Below are positions 35,993 to 45,506 of a DNA stretch of 64,000 nucleotides, in pieces. The stretch lies in the NCBI GenBank assembly GCA_963846635.1, contig CAWJXM010000004.1:124001-188000 (forward strand), written 5' to 3'. Position 1 is the first letter of the stretch. Every line of letters starts with the position of its first letter. The translations under genes were made by a program, and so were the position numbers. Origin of the DNA: AP-15 sp963846635. Its GTDB lineage: Bacteria > Pseudomonadota > Alphaproteobacteria > ATCC43930 > CGMCC-115725. The notes below the pieces were generated by a model. The model ran no database searches. It was not told the DNA's origin and worked only from the letters and a program-made list of their open reading frames with translations.

Positions 35993-36022
35993 TTCGCGGT
36001 TCCGGCTCGCAAGGAGCCCGGC

Positions 36023-37120
36023 GTGCATCTCGGAAAAACTCTGTCCGGCTACATTGCTCGCCATTTTTTTGTTTGGTTCTGCGGCGTCTTCGGGGTGATG
36101 GCGCTAATCACGTTTCTGGCCGATTACATCGAGCTCATTCGCCGCGGTGGAACCAAAATACAGGCGACATTGGAGCTGCTGTTCGAGATGGCGGCGCTGC
36201 AATCGCCTCAGACCGCGCAGGAAGTGCTGCCCTTTGCCGTATTGTTTGGAACGATGTTCGCGTTTTGGCGGCTTACGCGCAATAACGAGCTTGTAATCGT
36301 ACGGGCGGCTGGTGTCTCGGTCTGGCAATTTTTGACGCCGGCGGTATTGGTCGCGCTGATGATCGGGATTGTCGCAGTGACGATCTTCAATCCGATCGCT
36401 TCTGTTGCGGCGGCTGCCTATGAAAAACTTGATGCGCGTATCCTGGGCGGGAGCTCGGCCGACACATTGTTGTCAAGTGCGGGCTTTTGGCTTCGGCAGA
36501 GCGACACAGCGGGTAACCAGATCATCATGCACGGTGGCAAATTCGCGTCTCGCGATATGGTGATCAACAACGTTTCGATCTTCTTTTTCGATAACCACAC
36601 CCGCTTCACCTCGCGAATCGATGCCCGCACGGCGCGGCTCGAAAACGGCAGCTGGCTAATCGAGGACGGGGTGTGGTGGCATCCCGATAAGCCGGCCGAA
36701 GCCTTTGAGCGCTGGCAGTTGCCGACGCAGCTGACGCCGCGCAAGATCGAACAGAGCTTTGCTTCGCCTGAGACGATGTCGTTCTGGGACCTGCCGGGCT
36801 TCATCGAACTTCTGGAGCGATCCGGCTTTCCGGCACAACGTCATCGGCTCCATTACGACGTCCTGCTCGCGCGGCCATTCCTGTTGTGCTCGATGGTGTT
36901 GATTGCGGCGATCTTCAGCCTGCGGATGCAACGGCGCGGTGGCACCACGTTGATGGTCGTGGGCGGTGTGGCGAGCGGGTTCGTTCTGTTTGTCGTATCA
37001 AACTTGGTTTTTGCCCTCGGCATATCCGCGAAGGTTCCAGTGGCCCTCGCCGCTTGGACGCCGACCGGGGTAAGCCTGATCTTTGGCGCCTCTACGCTGC
37101 TGCATCTGGAAGACGGGTAA
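36023..37120 (+). CDS. lptG: LPS export ABC transporter permease LptG
   Basis: 365 aa YjgP/YjgQ family, paralogous to LptF. MHLGKTLSGYIARHFFVWF start, coupling segment LTRNNELVIVRAAGVSVWQF, periplasmic jellyroll in the middle, and three C-terminal helices. The start follows AAGGAG (36011-36016). Its stop overlaps the lptD start as TAATG at 37118-37122, consistent with translational coupling. Confidence 0.92.
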   Translation: MHLGKTLSGYIARHFFVWFCGVFGVMALITFLADYIELIRRGGTKIQATLELLFEMAALQSPQTAQEVLPFAVLFGTMFAFWRLTRNNELVIVRAAGVSVWQFLTPAVLVALMIGIVAVTIFNPIASVAAAAYEKLDARILGGSSADTLLSSAGFWLRQSDTAGNQIIMHGGKFASRDMVINNVSIFFFDNHTRFTSRIDARTARLENGSWLIEDGVWWHPDKPAEAFERWQLPTQLTPRKIEQSFASPETMSFWDLPGFIELLERSGFPAQRHRLHYDVLLARPFLLCSMVLIAAIFSLRMQRRGGTTLMVVGGVASGFVLFVVSNLVFALGISAKVPVALAAWTPTGVSLIFGASTLLHLEDG

Positions 37121-39492
37121 TGGTCGGGGGGCCGGGGCTCGTTCGCCGGCAGCGGAAAATGATAATCGGTCCGTGCTCGCGGCTTGCCGCGGCGTTGTTG
37201 GGAATGTGTGCGGCCCTCCTGATCAACCTGCCGGCCGCCGCCCAGTTCGGCTCGGTGCGATCGGCGCAGCGGAATCCAAATGCGCCGATCGTGCTCCGCG
37301 CCGACGAAATCGAGCACAACAACGACCTGGGGCTGACGATCGCGCGCGGCAATGTCGAATTGTCGCAAAACGGCGCCGTACTGCTCGCCGATACGGTGAC
37401 CTACAACCAGCGCACCGATACGGTGACGGCCTCGGGGCATGTCAGCTTGTCGCAACCGACGGGCGAGATCCTGTTTGCCGACTACCTCGAGCTGCGCAAC
37501 GCCCTCGGCGACGGATTTGCGGAGAGCGTGCGGATGCTGCTGACCGACCGGTCGCGGCTGGCCGCAAACGCCGCGCGCATAACCAACAAAAATCGGATCG
37601 AGCTGTCGCGGGCCGTCTATTCGCCGTGCGATCTGTGCAAGAACGATCCGAGCGCACCGCCGGCTTGGCAATTCGTCGCTCGCCAGATCGACGATGACCG
37701 GGAGTTCAAGCTGCTCGAGATGCGCGACGTCACGATGCAGATCGACGGCTGGCCGGTTTTCTATTTTCCCTATCTGTCGATGCCCGACCCCTCGGTGAAG
37801 CGCGCGAGCGGATTTCTCGCTCCAGTGATCGGAGGCTCCAGCTCGGTCGGGGCCAACTTCACACTGCCTTACTATTTGGTGCTCGGCCCGGACAAGGACA
37901 TCACCTTTTCGCCGCGCATTACCAGCAAGGCGGGACCCGTTTTCGAAACCGAATATCGGCAGCAATTCGGGAACGGCGCACTCGATGCCTTTGGCAGCAT
38001 CAATTACAGCAACCCCACCACTCCGGGAGTGGGCGGAGGCCAGCTCCGCGGCAACATCAATGAGACCAGCATATTCGACGTCACGCCGGATTGGCGCACC
38101 GGTCTCAATCTGCAGCGCGTGTCCGATCAGAGCTATCTGCTGCAATTCGGTTTCGGCAACCCGCCGCTCAACGCCGAAATCAGCCGCGGCTATATCGAAG
38201 GCTTTGGACTGCGCTCGTCGACCGATGTGAACGCCTACGCGTTTCAGCCCCTGGTTTCCGGCCTCAAGGCTGCGACCCAGCCGATCGTGCTGCCGGTCAT
38301 TAACCGCAACTGGCAGAGCGAGCCCGATGCGCTTGGCGGGCGCTGGAACCTCAACGCCAACCTGCTCGATATCGTGCGCCAACAGGGCACCCAGGATCGC
38401 CGAATCTCGCTCGGGTCTGAGTACGAGAACACCTTTCGCGACGGCATTGGCGGGCAATACACACTGACGGCGAGCATGCGAGGCGACGGTTACTGGGTCA
38501 ACGATCTAAGTCAGCTGTCGAATCCCGATCTCCCTTCGTATTACTTTCCGATCGACGGCGCTCCGCCCGCCAAGCCCATCGCTCTCGATTTCGTGACCGG
38601 CCGGGTCTTTCCGCAGGTGGGGCTGACATGGAGCTACCCGCTGGTCCACCCCGGCGCGCTGACCCCGGTCATCGAGCCGATCGTGGGTGTCTATGCCGCA
38701 CCAAATGGCGGCAACCAGCACAAGATTCCCAACGAAGACAGCCTCTCGTTCAACTATGACGCATCGATGCTGTTTCTTCCCGACCGCCTCGCCGGGTACG
38801 ACCTTCTCGATACCGGCCAGCGCGTCGATTACGGGCTCAAGCTCGGCCTTTACGACAATAGCGGCGGGAGCTATCGCGTGCTGGTCGGGCAGAGCTATCG
38901 CGCGGAGGTCAACAGCTTTTTGACCCCCGGATCGGGCGCTTACAATCGCCTGTCCGATGTCGTCGGCCGCGTCATACTGGAGCCCAGCTCCTATCTCGAC
39001 CTGATTTACCGTTTCCGCCTCGGCGCCACCACGCTGGCCTTTAACGAGCAGGAAGCCTCGGTCAGCGCCGGACCGTCGAATCTGAGGCTGAGCGCCACTT
39101 ACATCCTGATCCCGGCGCAATCCGCGAGCGATGTAGTCGTGAATTCTACCACCGGGCAGTCGGTCATCTATGGCAAGCAGGAGCAGCTCACCTTCTCCGC
39201 GACCGCAAGACTTACCCGTTATTGGTCTTTGCAGGGCACCGAGACCCTTAATCTGACCGCGAGTTCGAATATCATCAATGGCGTGGTGACGCCCCAGGCG
39301 AGCAACAACAGTCTTTACGCGAACCTATCGGCGATCTATCAGGATGAATGCATGGCCTTTGTCGGCGGTATTACCCAGTCCGGAATTCGGAATGGTGCAG
39401 TCGTCCCCGGATACTCGGTGCTATTCAGCGTCGTGTTCAAAAACATCGGCGAATTCGGCGGAACGGTGGCTACACTCGGAGGGACGCAGTGA
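37120..39492 (+). CDS. lptD: LPS-assembly outer membrane protein LptD
   Basis: 790 aa. Signal sequence (RLAAALLGMCAALLINLPAA-AAQ), then the OstA/LptA-like beta-jellyroll (APIVLRADEIEHNNDLGLTI, ADTVTYNQRTDTVTASGHV) and the large beta-barrel LptD domain (about residue 290 on, alternating aromatic strands). YSPCDLCKND holds a CxxC-type pair and there is a late Cys (QDECMAF), candidates for the inter-domain disulfides. It inserts LPS in the outer leaflet with LptE. Start chosen at the TAATG overlap with lptG; the frame is open further upstream inside lptG. Confidence 0.92.
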   Translation: MVGGPGLVRRQRKMIIGPCSRLAAALLGMCAALLINLPAAAQFGSVRSAQRNPNAPIVLRADEIEHNNDLGLTIARGNVELSQNGAVLLADTVTYNQRTDTVTASGHVSLSQPTGEILFADYLELRNALGDGFAESVRMLLTDRSRLAANAARITNKNRIELSRAVYSPCDLCKNDPSAPPAWQFVARQIDDDREFKLLEMRDVTMQIDGWPVFYFPYLSMPDPSVKRASGFLAPVIGGSSSVGANFTLPYYLVLGPDKDITFSPRITSKAGPVFETEYRQQFGNGALDAFGSINYSNPTTPGVGGGQLRGNINETSIFDVTPDWRTGLNLQRVSDQSYLLQFGFGNPPLNAEISRGYIEGFGLRSSTDVNAYAFQPLVSGLKAATQPIVLPVINRNWQSEPDALGGRWNLNANLLDIVRQQGTQDRRISLGSEYENTFRDGIGGQYTLTASMRGDGYWVNDLSQLSNPDLPSYYFPIDGAPPAKPIALDFVTGRVFPQVGLTWSYPLVHPGALTPVIEPIVGVYAAPNGGNQHKIPNEDSLSFNYDASMLFLPDRLAGYDLLDTGQRVDYGLKLGLYDNSGGSYRVLVGQSYRAEVNSFLTPGSGAYNRLSDVVGRVILEPSSYLDLIYRFRLGATTLAFNEQEASVSAGPSNLRLSATYILIPAQSASDVVVNSTTGQSVIYGKQEQLTFSATARLTRYWSLQGTETLNLTASSNIINGVVTPQASNNSLYANLSAIYQDECMAFVGGITQSGIRNGAVVPGYSVLFSVVFKNIGEFGGTVATLGGTQ

Positions 39493-39607
39493 CCCGCCGG
39501 GTGATCACTCTTTAGGACTGAGGATAGCGTTTGGCGATGCGTTGCGGCGACATCTGTGGCAAAGAAGATATAGGGTGAGATGCGCCGTCCATGTTGGGTG
39601 GTTGTCA

Positions 39608-40963
39608 ATGACGGTAATCCGCTGCTTCCTGATTCTGCTAATCCTTGTGGCCGGCGTGCCGGCCACTTTCGGGACGGCGTTCGCGGCCTCGCCGCGGGTG
39701 TTGCAGTCGAGCACTGCCGCGCCTGCGCTCTTGCATCACCAGCCGGGGCAACAGCAGGTGCCGCAGACCTACCCGGAAATGCGGATCGCGGCGGTTGTTA
39801 ACGACGATGTGATCTCGGTCGCCGATCTTAATTCGCGCATCCGCATGGTCACGCTGTCGACCGCCATCCCCGATTCGCCTGAAGCCCGCAATCGCATCAG
39901 GGCCCAGGTCCTGCGTACCCTTGTCGATGAAAAGCTCGAGGTCGAGGAGGCCAAGCGCAAAAATATCACTGCCACCGAGCAGGAGGTCGACAAGGCGATC
40001 ACCTCCATAGCGCAGCAAAACAATCTGAAGCCCGATCAGCTTTACGAGGTGCTCAAATCAAACGGCATTGAGCGCAGCGCCCTTGTCAGCCAGGTTACGG
40101 CGTCGATTGTATGGGCCAAGCTCATCCGACAGATGGCGGCAGATACCAATCCGGTTTCCGACGAAGAAATCGATGCCGCGCTGAAGCGCCTCAAGCAAAA
40201 TGAAAGTACGCCGGAGGCCCGGGTCGCCGAAATCTTCCTTCCGATTGATAATCCGCAGCAGGACGATGAAACGCGCGCGCTCGCCGAGCGGCTAATCGCA
40301 GAGATGAAGCAGGGTGCGCGGTTTTCGAATGTCGCGCGGCAGTTTTCTCATTCGGCCACGGCGGGGGTCGGCGGCGATATGGGATGGGTGCATCCCGATG
40401 AGCTGAGCCCGCCTTTGGCCAAAGCGGTGACCGATATGAAGCCCGGGGAGCTGTCCCCGCCGATCCGGGCGCCTGGCGGCTATTACCTGTTGCTGGTTCT
40501 CGAACGGCGCGGCGTGGGTGGTGTCCCCAGCGAGGAGGACACGATGCTGCATGTCGTACAGGTTGTCTTTCCGCTGGCCCCGGACGCTAGCGAAGCAGCG
40601 CGCCGCGCCGCGCTCGGTCAGGCGCAAGCCGTCAGAAACGAGGCCAAGAATTGCGACGACATGATGCGTATCGGTCGGACCGAAGCCCCGCAGCTGTCGA
40701 GCCAGGGCGATTTGCGGCTCGAGCAGATCGCGCCCGCGATGCGCAGCATGGTGATAGGGCTTGGGATTGGACAGCCGTCACAACCAATTCTGCAAAAGAA
40801 CGGGGTCGGGGTCATCATGGTGTGCAGCAAGACCCAGCCCAAAGCCGTTGTGCCGACGCGCGATGATGTCGCCGAGAGCCTGATGCGGGCGCGCCTCGAT
40901 ATGCAGGCCCAGCGCTATCTGCGCGATTTGCGGCGCGCCGCCTTTGTCGATGTTAGGGTATAG
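39608..40963 (+). CDS. surA: Periplasmic peptidyl-prolyl isomerase/chaperone SurA
   Basis: 451 aa from the ATG at 39608, which begins a signal peptide (MTVIRCFLILLILVAGVPAT ... AFA-A). SurA N-terminal chaperone domain: RIAAVVNDDVISVADLNSRI, LVDEKLEVEEAKRKNIT. A parvulin domain follows (ARVAEIFLPIDNP, FSNVARQFSHS, GGDMGWVHPDELSP, GGYYLLLVLERR), and a C-terminal part that may be a degenerate second parvulin. It escorts outer-membrane proteins, including LptD, encoded just upstream. Confidence 0.9.
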   Translation: MTVIRCFLILLILVAGVPATFGTAFAASPRVLQSSTAAPALLHHQPGQQQVPQTYPEMRIAAVVNDDVISVADLNSRIRMVTLSTAIPDSPEARNRIRAQVLRTLVDEKLEVEEAKRKNITATEQEVDKAITSIAQQNNLKPDQLYEVLKSNGIERSALVSQVTASIVWAKLIRQMAADTNPVSDEEIDAALKRLKQNESTPEARVAEIFLPIDNPQQDDETRALAERLIAEMKQGARFSNVARQFSHSATAGVGGDMGWVHPDELSPPLAKAVTDMKPGELSPPIRAPGGYYLLLVLERRGVGGVPSEEDTMLHVVQVVFPLAPDASEAARRAALGQAQAVRNEAKNCDDMMRIGRTEAPQLSSQGDLRLEQIAPAMRSMVIGLGIGQPSQPILQKNGVGVIMVCSKTQPKAVVPTRDDVAESLMRARLDMQAQRYLRDLRRAAFVDVRV

Positions 40964-40967
40964 CGCC

Positions 40968-41981
40968 ATGCCGTTGCCGCTCGCGGTGACCATGGGTGAG
41001 CCCGCGGGGATCGGCGGCGAAATCGCCTTGAAGGCGTGGCTCGCGCGGGCCGAGGGGCTGCCGGTGTTCTATCTGAGAGACGATCCCGAGCGCTTGGCCG
41101 CACTGGCAATGCAACTCGACTGGCCGGTGCCGGTCAGGGCGATCGATGCGCCCGGCGAGGCCGCAGAGCTTTTCGCCACCGCACTGCCGGTGGTGCCGCT
41201 CGGCCGCAGCCCAGGCGGGCGACCGGGACACCCCGATCCTACCGACGCGCCGGCGATTATTGCGTCGATCGATGCCGCGGTTGCCGATGTGCGGGATGGA
41301 GATGCAGCGGCGATCGTGACCAATCCGATCCACAAGGACAGCCTATACCGCGCCGGGTTTCATCATCCCGGCCACACCGAATACCTTGCCGAACTCGCCG
41401 GCGGCGGCCTCACCCCGGTCATGATGCTGGTCTGTCCTGAGCTGCGCGTGGTGCCGGTGACGATCCATCTGCCGCTGCGCCGGGCGGTCGACAGTCTAAC
41501 CCTTGATGCCATCGTCACGACGGGCCGGATCACCGCCGCGGCGCTGCGCACCGATTTCGGCATAACCGCGCCGGTGCTGGCAATTGCCGGTCTCAACCCG
41601 CATGCGGGCGAGGCCGGCGGGCTTGGTCGCGAGGAAATCGACATTATCGAGCCGGCGATTGCTACATTGCGCAGCGAAGGCATCGATGCACGCGGTCCGC
41701 TCGCCGCCGATACGATGTTCCACGCGCAGGCGCGGCAATCTTATGACGCCGCTTTGTGCATGTATCACGACCAGGCGCTGATCCCGATCAAGACGATCGA
41801 TTTCCACGGCGGCGTCAACGTCACATTGGGGCTGCCGTTTGTGCGCACCTCGCCCGATCACGGCACCGCCTTTGGTATCGCCGGCCAGGGCATTGCTCGC
41901 GCCGACAGCCTGATCGCTGCATTGCGACTCGCCGCTGAAATGGCTGCCACTCGCCGAGCGCGAGCCGAGGCCCACGCCTGA
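40968..41981 (+). CDS. pdxA: 4-hydroxythreonine-4-phosphate dehydrogenase
   Basis: 337 aa from the ATG at 40968. PdxA signatures: LAVTMGEPAGIGGEIALKAW, AIVTNPIHKDSLYRAGF, HPGHTEYLAEL, LNPHAGEAGGLGREE, PLAADTMFH and MYHDQALIPIKTI. It oxidises 4-phosphohydroxy-L-threonine in pyridoxal-phosphate synthesis (DXP-independent branch absent). Metal-binding His residues are all present. It starts 4 bases after surA's stop and its own stop overlaps the probable CTG start of rsmA. Confidence 0.94.
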   Translation: MPLPLAVTMGEPAGIGGEIALKAWLARAEGLPVFYLRDDPERLAALAMQLDWPVPVRAIDAPGEAAELFATALPVVPLGRSPGGRPGHPDPTDAPAIIASIDAAVADVRDGDAAAIVTNPIHKDSLYRAGFHHPGHTEYLAELAGGGLTPVMMLVCPELRVVPVTIHLPLRRAVDSLTLDAIVTTGRITAAALRTDFGITAPVLAIAGLNPHAGEAGGLGREEIDIIEPAIATLRSEGIDARGPLAADTMFHAQARQSYDAALCMYHDQALIPIKTIDFHGGVNVTLGLPFVRTSPDHGTAFGIAGQGIARADSLIAALRLAAEMAATRRARAEAHA

Positions 41982-42826
41982 CCCCACGGCCCGCGTCGGC
42001 CGCGGCCTCGCTGCCGCCGCTGCGCGAGGTCATCGCCCGGCACGGCATCGCGGCGCAGCGCCGGCTCGGCCAGAATTTTCTGTTTGACTTGAACCTGACG
42101 CGGCGCATCGCGCGCGCCGGCGGGTCGCTGGCTGGGATCGACGTCATCGAGGTCGGCGCCGGCCCGGGTGGGCTGACCCGCGCGCTCTTGGCCGAGGGTG
42201 CCGGTCGCGTTTTCGCAATCGAGCGCGACCCGCGCTGCCTCGCCGCGCTCGGCGAACTCGCCAAGGCGTATGCGGGACGGCTTGAGATCGTCGCCGGCGA
42301 CGCGCTCGAGCTTGATCTTGTCGCGTTGACTACGGCACCGCGCAAGATCGTTGCCAATCTGCCCTACAACATCGCCACTGCGCTGTTGCTCGGCTGGCTC
42401 GATCAGATCGCGGCGTTCGAAAGCCTGACCTTGATGTTTCAGCGCGAGGTCGCCTTGCGGCTCACCGCAGCGCCGCGCAGCAAACCCTATGGCCGGCTGT
42501 CGGTGATCACCCAGTGGCTTGCCGAGCCCCGCATCCTGTTCGACGTGCCGGCGCGCGCTTTCGTCCCGCCGCCAAAGGTCACGTCAACGGTGGTTTCGAT
42601 TTTGCCGCGGGCGGCACCGCTCGCCCCCGCCACAAAACCGGCGCTCGAACGCGTCACCGCCGCCGCTTTTGGGCAGCGCCGCAAGATGCTGCGGTCGAGC
42701 CTTGCTGTCCTCGGCATTCCGCCCGAAGATTTGTTGGCGCGCGCCGGGGTGCCGCCGACCGCCCGCGCCGAGGAACTCACCATCGCCGAATTCTGCGCTC
42801 TCGCCCGCGCCCTCGAACAAGCATAG
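41978..42826 (+). CDS. rsmA: 16S rRNA A1518/A1519 dimethyltransferase RsmA (KsgA), non-standard start
   Basis: Motifs: LGQNFLFDLNLTRRI, SAM motif VIEVGAGPGGLTRALL, IERDPRC, KIVANLPYNIATALL (the NLPYN catalytic motif), FQREVALRLTAAP. The conserved N-terminus (LPPLREVIARHGIAAQRRLG) is in frame, but no ATG, GTG or TTG lies before it. The only candidate at the right place is CTG at 41978, which overlaps pdxA's stop as CTGA; from there the protein has 282 aa, a normal length. The TTG at 42089 would remove the essential QNF motif. A base error at the start codon is possible. Confidence 0.88.
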   Translation: MTPRPASAAASLPPLREVIARHGIAAQRRLGQNFLFDLNLTRRIARAGGSLAGIDVIEVGAGPGGLTRALLAEGAGRVFAIERDPRCLAALGELAKAYAGRLEIVAGDALELDLVALTTAPRKIVANLPYNIATALLLGWLDQIAAFESLTLMFQREVALRLTAAPRSKPYGRLSVITQWLAEPRILFDVPARAFVPPPKVTSTVVSILPRAAPLAPATKPALERVTAAAFGQRRKMLRSSLAVLGIPPEDLLARAGVPPTARAEELTIAEFCALARALEQA

Positions 42827-42867
42827 CCGGCACCACCGCAGCTAAACCAGCCGCCCCGCCTCCGCAT

Positions 42868-42905
42868 CGCCTGTTTCCCCTGTTTTTATCGGGTCGAGAT
42901 CAGGT
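42868..42905. repeat. 37-bp dispersed repeat, copy 3
   Basis: CGCCTGTTTCCCC ... GGTCGAGATCAGGT, similar to 15937-15973 and 19643-19679. It lies at the left edge of an apparent accessory insert, between rsmA and the phosphodiesterase-like gene. Confidence 0.55.
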
Positions 42906-43007
42906 AATCACCCCACCTTCAAACGCTCGAAGCGAGTTGCTTCGTCAGAAAAGCGTCATCGAAGTTGCATAGGATCGCGGCGTTTTTGACCTAAACGGAG
43001 CAGATGA

Positions 43008-44765
43008 ATGCCCAGGTTATGGCGAAGCGCGGCGCTGGGTGCGGGGTTGCTGGCGGCTGTGGCGGGCCTTGCGGGCCGCGCCGACGCCGCTTTTGGCTAT
43101 GGCGGAAGCCACGGCATCAAGCATGTGCTGCTGATCAGCATCGACGGCATGCACGCGGTCGATTTCATCAACTGTTCGCAAGGCGTCAGCGGGGTCAATG
43201 GCGGCAATCCGTATTGTCCGAATCTGGCCCAACTCGCACAGAGCGGAGTGAATTACCTCGAGACCTCGACCTCAAAGCCGTCCAATTCGTTCCCCGGCCT
43301 GATGGCGCTGGTGACCGGCGGCTCGCCGCGTACCGTCGGCGCTTTCTATGACGTCGCCTATGACCGCGTGCTCGCTCCGCCGGCAACGACGACCGGCAAC
43401 GGCGTTGCCGCGGGGACTTGCACGCCCGGGGTGCCGAACGGATCGACCACGGAATTTGACGAGGGCATCGATATCGACAAGACCCTTCTCAACGGCGGCG
43501 CGCCCAACAGCGCCGATGGCGGGATCGCGTCGATCGACCCGAGCAAGCTCGACCGCGACCCGTTTACGGGCTGTGCGCCGGTCTATCCGTGGAATTTTGT
43601 GCGCACCAATACGATTTTTGGCGTGATTCACGCCGCCGGTGGCTATACCGCCTGGTCGGACAAGCACCCGTCCTATTCGGCGGTGTCGGGCCCCGGCAAC
43701 GGGACCAATGTCGACGATTACTACTCGCCGGAAATCAACTCGATCCCGGTCAACCTGCCGCAAGTCAATATCTTGAGCTGCAATCCGTTGCCGGATCAGA
43801 CAGCTGTATCCAGCAGTAACGCCTGGACCGACAGCTTCCAAAACATCCAATGCTATGACAGCTTGAAGGTGCAGGCGATCCTGAACGAGATCGACGGCAA
43901 GGATCACAGCGGCGCATTTTCGCGGCCGGTGCCGAACGTCTTCGGCATGAATTTTCAGATGGTCAGCGTCGGTCAGAAGCTGATCGAAAAATCCGTCGGG
44001 ATGACCGGCGGTTATCTGGACAATGAAGGGACGCCGACGCCGGCGCTGCTGAGTGAGATCGAGTTCGCCGACACCTCCATTGGAAGAATGATCTCCGAAC
44101 TCAAGGCGCGCGGGCTTTACAATTCGACCTTGATTGTCATTTCGGCCAAGCATGGCCAGAGCCCGATCAACTCGGCCCGATATCTCGGCCTCTCGACCGT
44201 GCCAAACGACCCGATAACAACATCACCGGCGACGATCCTGCAGAACCTGCTTCCCTATTCCGAATCCCCCGCAAACCCTTCCGGAATTGGACCGACCGAA
44301 GACGATATCTCGCTGCTCTGGTTGTCGGATTCGTCGCAAACCGCGAATGCCGTGGCGATGCTGGAAAGTCAGTCACCAGCCACCAACAACATTGCCGGGA
44401 TTGGCGAGATTTTCTCCGGACCGGGGATTGCCCAGATGTTCAACCCGCCGGGCCTGCCACCAAACGGCGATCCGCGGACACCTGACATCATTGTTCAGCC
44501 CAATATCGGGGTCACCTACTCCGGAAGCACCAAGAAACTTGCCGAGCACGGCGGCTTCTCACACGACGACACAAACGTGATCATGCTCGTGTCCAACCCG
44601 TGGATTTTGCCCTCGACGATGACCAGCCCGGTGGAGACGGCGCAGATCGCGCCGACGATCCTCGTGGCGCTAGGCCTCGACCCGAGCAAGCTGGCGGCAG
44701 TGCAACAACAAGGGACGCAGATCCTGCCCGGGCTCGACCTCGACGGAGGCAATTCGCCCTATTGA
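43008..44765 (+). CDS. Exported alkaline-phosphatase-superfamily (type I phosphodiesterase-like) protein
   Basis: 585 aa. Signal peptide MPRLWRSAALGAGLLAAVAG ... ADA-A. Alkaline phosphatase/nucleotide pyrophosphatase core: VLLISIDGMHAVDF (first metal Asp), a nucleophile region in TSKPSNSFPGLMALVTGG, WSDKHPSYSAVSGPG (Asp and His ligands), ISAKHGQSPINS and KLAEHGGFSHDD (late His ligands). In the usual D-H-G metal motif the Asp position reads Lys (AKHG), which may be a subfamily trait. Probably a periplasmic phosphodiesterase or phosphatase; substrate unknown. Asn/Thr-rich and likely an accessory gene. Confidence 0.78.
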   Translation: MPRLWRSAALGAGLLAAVAGLAGRADAAFGYGGSHGIKHVLLISIDGMHAVDFINCSQGVSGVNGGNPYCPNLAQLAQSGVNYLETSTSKPSNSFPGLMALVTGGSPRTVGAFYDVAYDRVLAPPATTTGNGVAAGTCTPGVPNGSTTEFDEGIDIDKTLLNGGAPNSADGGIASIDPSKLDRDPFTGCAPVYPWNFVRTNTIFGVIHAAGGYTAWSDKHPSYSAVSGPGNGTNVDDYYSPEINSIPVNLPQVNILSCNPLPDQTAVSSSNAWTDSFQNIQCYDSLKVQAILNEIDGKDHSGAFSRPVPNVFGMNFQMVSVGQKLIEKSVGMTGGYLDNEGTPTPALLSEIEFADTSIGRMISELKARGLYNSTLIVISAKHGQSPINSARYLGLSTVPNDPITTSPATILQNLLPYSESPANPSGIGPTEDDISLLWLSDSSQTANAVAMLESQSPATNNIAGIGEIFSGPGIAQMFNPPGLPPNGDPRTPDIIVQPNIGVTYSGSTKKLAEHGGFSHDDTNVIMLVSNPWILPSTMTSPVETAQIAPTILVALGLDPSKLAAVQQQGTQILPGLDLDGGNSPY

Positions 44766-44779
44766 CCGGCGCAGAGGAG

Positions 44780-44806
44780 AGGGGCGTCGCGCATCGCGCG
44801 CCCCTT
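44780..44806 (+). terminator. Possible terminator after the phosphodiesterase-like gene
   Basis: AGGGGCG-CGCG arms pair with CGCG-CGCCCCT around a CAT loop, 15 bases after the stop; only TTCG follows, so the T-tract is poor. Confidence 0.4.
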
Positions 44807-44878
44807 CGTACACAGGCGAGGCCGGCGCCGCAGCTCAACCGCATTGACCCCCACGGCCCGCTCCGAGAGGATCGGCCG

Positions 44879-45454
44879 ATGAAAAAGGAAATCATCACCG
44901 TCGCGGGATCCCCCGGATCAGGCAAATCCTCGACCGCGAAGGCGCTCGCCTCGGCGCTCCGGTTTCGCCACTTTTCCTCGGGCGATCTGTTTCGGCAACT
45001 GGCGGCGGAGCGCGGCGAGTCGATTGAAGCGATGAATATTTCGGCGGAAGTACAGCGCGACATCGATCTCAAGGTCGATAATCTGCTGCAGGCGATGTAC
45101 GCCGCCGAAGACAGGCTCGTTATCGATTCGCGCATGGCATGGCGCTGGATGCCGGGTTCGTTCAAGGTGTTTCTTGTGCTCGATCCGGACACGGCCGCCG
45201 AACGCATTTTCTCCAGCGTGCAGCGGGAAGGACGGCAGAGCGAGGACGCGACATCCGTCGAGGAAGCGCTGCGCAGCATCGACCGCAGGTTTGCGAGCGA
45301 GCAGAAGCGGTATCGCGCCCTCTATGGCGTCAACCCGACCGATCCGCTCAATTTCGATCTGACGATCAATACCAAGTATAATGACTTGAAGACGGTGACG
45401 GCTATGATTCTTGCCGCCTACAGCGCGTGGCGCGCCGCTCCTTCGCGCGGGTGA
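44879..45454 (+). CDS. Cytidylate-kinase-like P-loop kinase
   Basis: 191 aa from the ATG at 44879, with GAGAGGA upstream; the longer frame back to 44600 lies within the previous gene and is discarded. Walker A is VAGSPGSGKSSTAKALA, followed by FRHFSSGDLFRQLAAERG as in archaeal-type (d)CMP kinases, the lid region VQREGRQSEDAT and a C-terminal NPTDPLNFDLTINT (substrate Asp). The normal cmk should be elsewhere, so this may be an extra nucleotide or small-molecule kinase. It sits, in opposite orientation to yicC, where gmk is usually found. Confidence 0.75.
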   Translation: MKKEIITVAGSPGSGKSSTAKALASALRFRHFSSGDLFRQLAAERGESIEAMNISAEVQRDIDLKVDNLLQAMYAAEDRLVIDSRMAWRWMPGSFKVFLVLDPDTAAERIFSSVQREGRQSEDATSVEEALRSIDRRFASEQKRYRALYGVNPTDPLNFDLTINTKYNDLKTVTAMILAAYSAWRAAPSRG

Positions 45455-45506
45455 GGCAATCGCCGCGCATTGCCTGTTTCTCGATGACCCGGCATCCGCA
45501 CAGCAC

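Noticed and set aside
36853..38457. 534-codon minus-strand ORF
   Set aside because: Antisense to lptG and lptD, whose protein signatures are clear.
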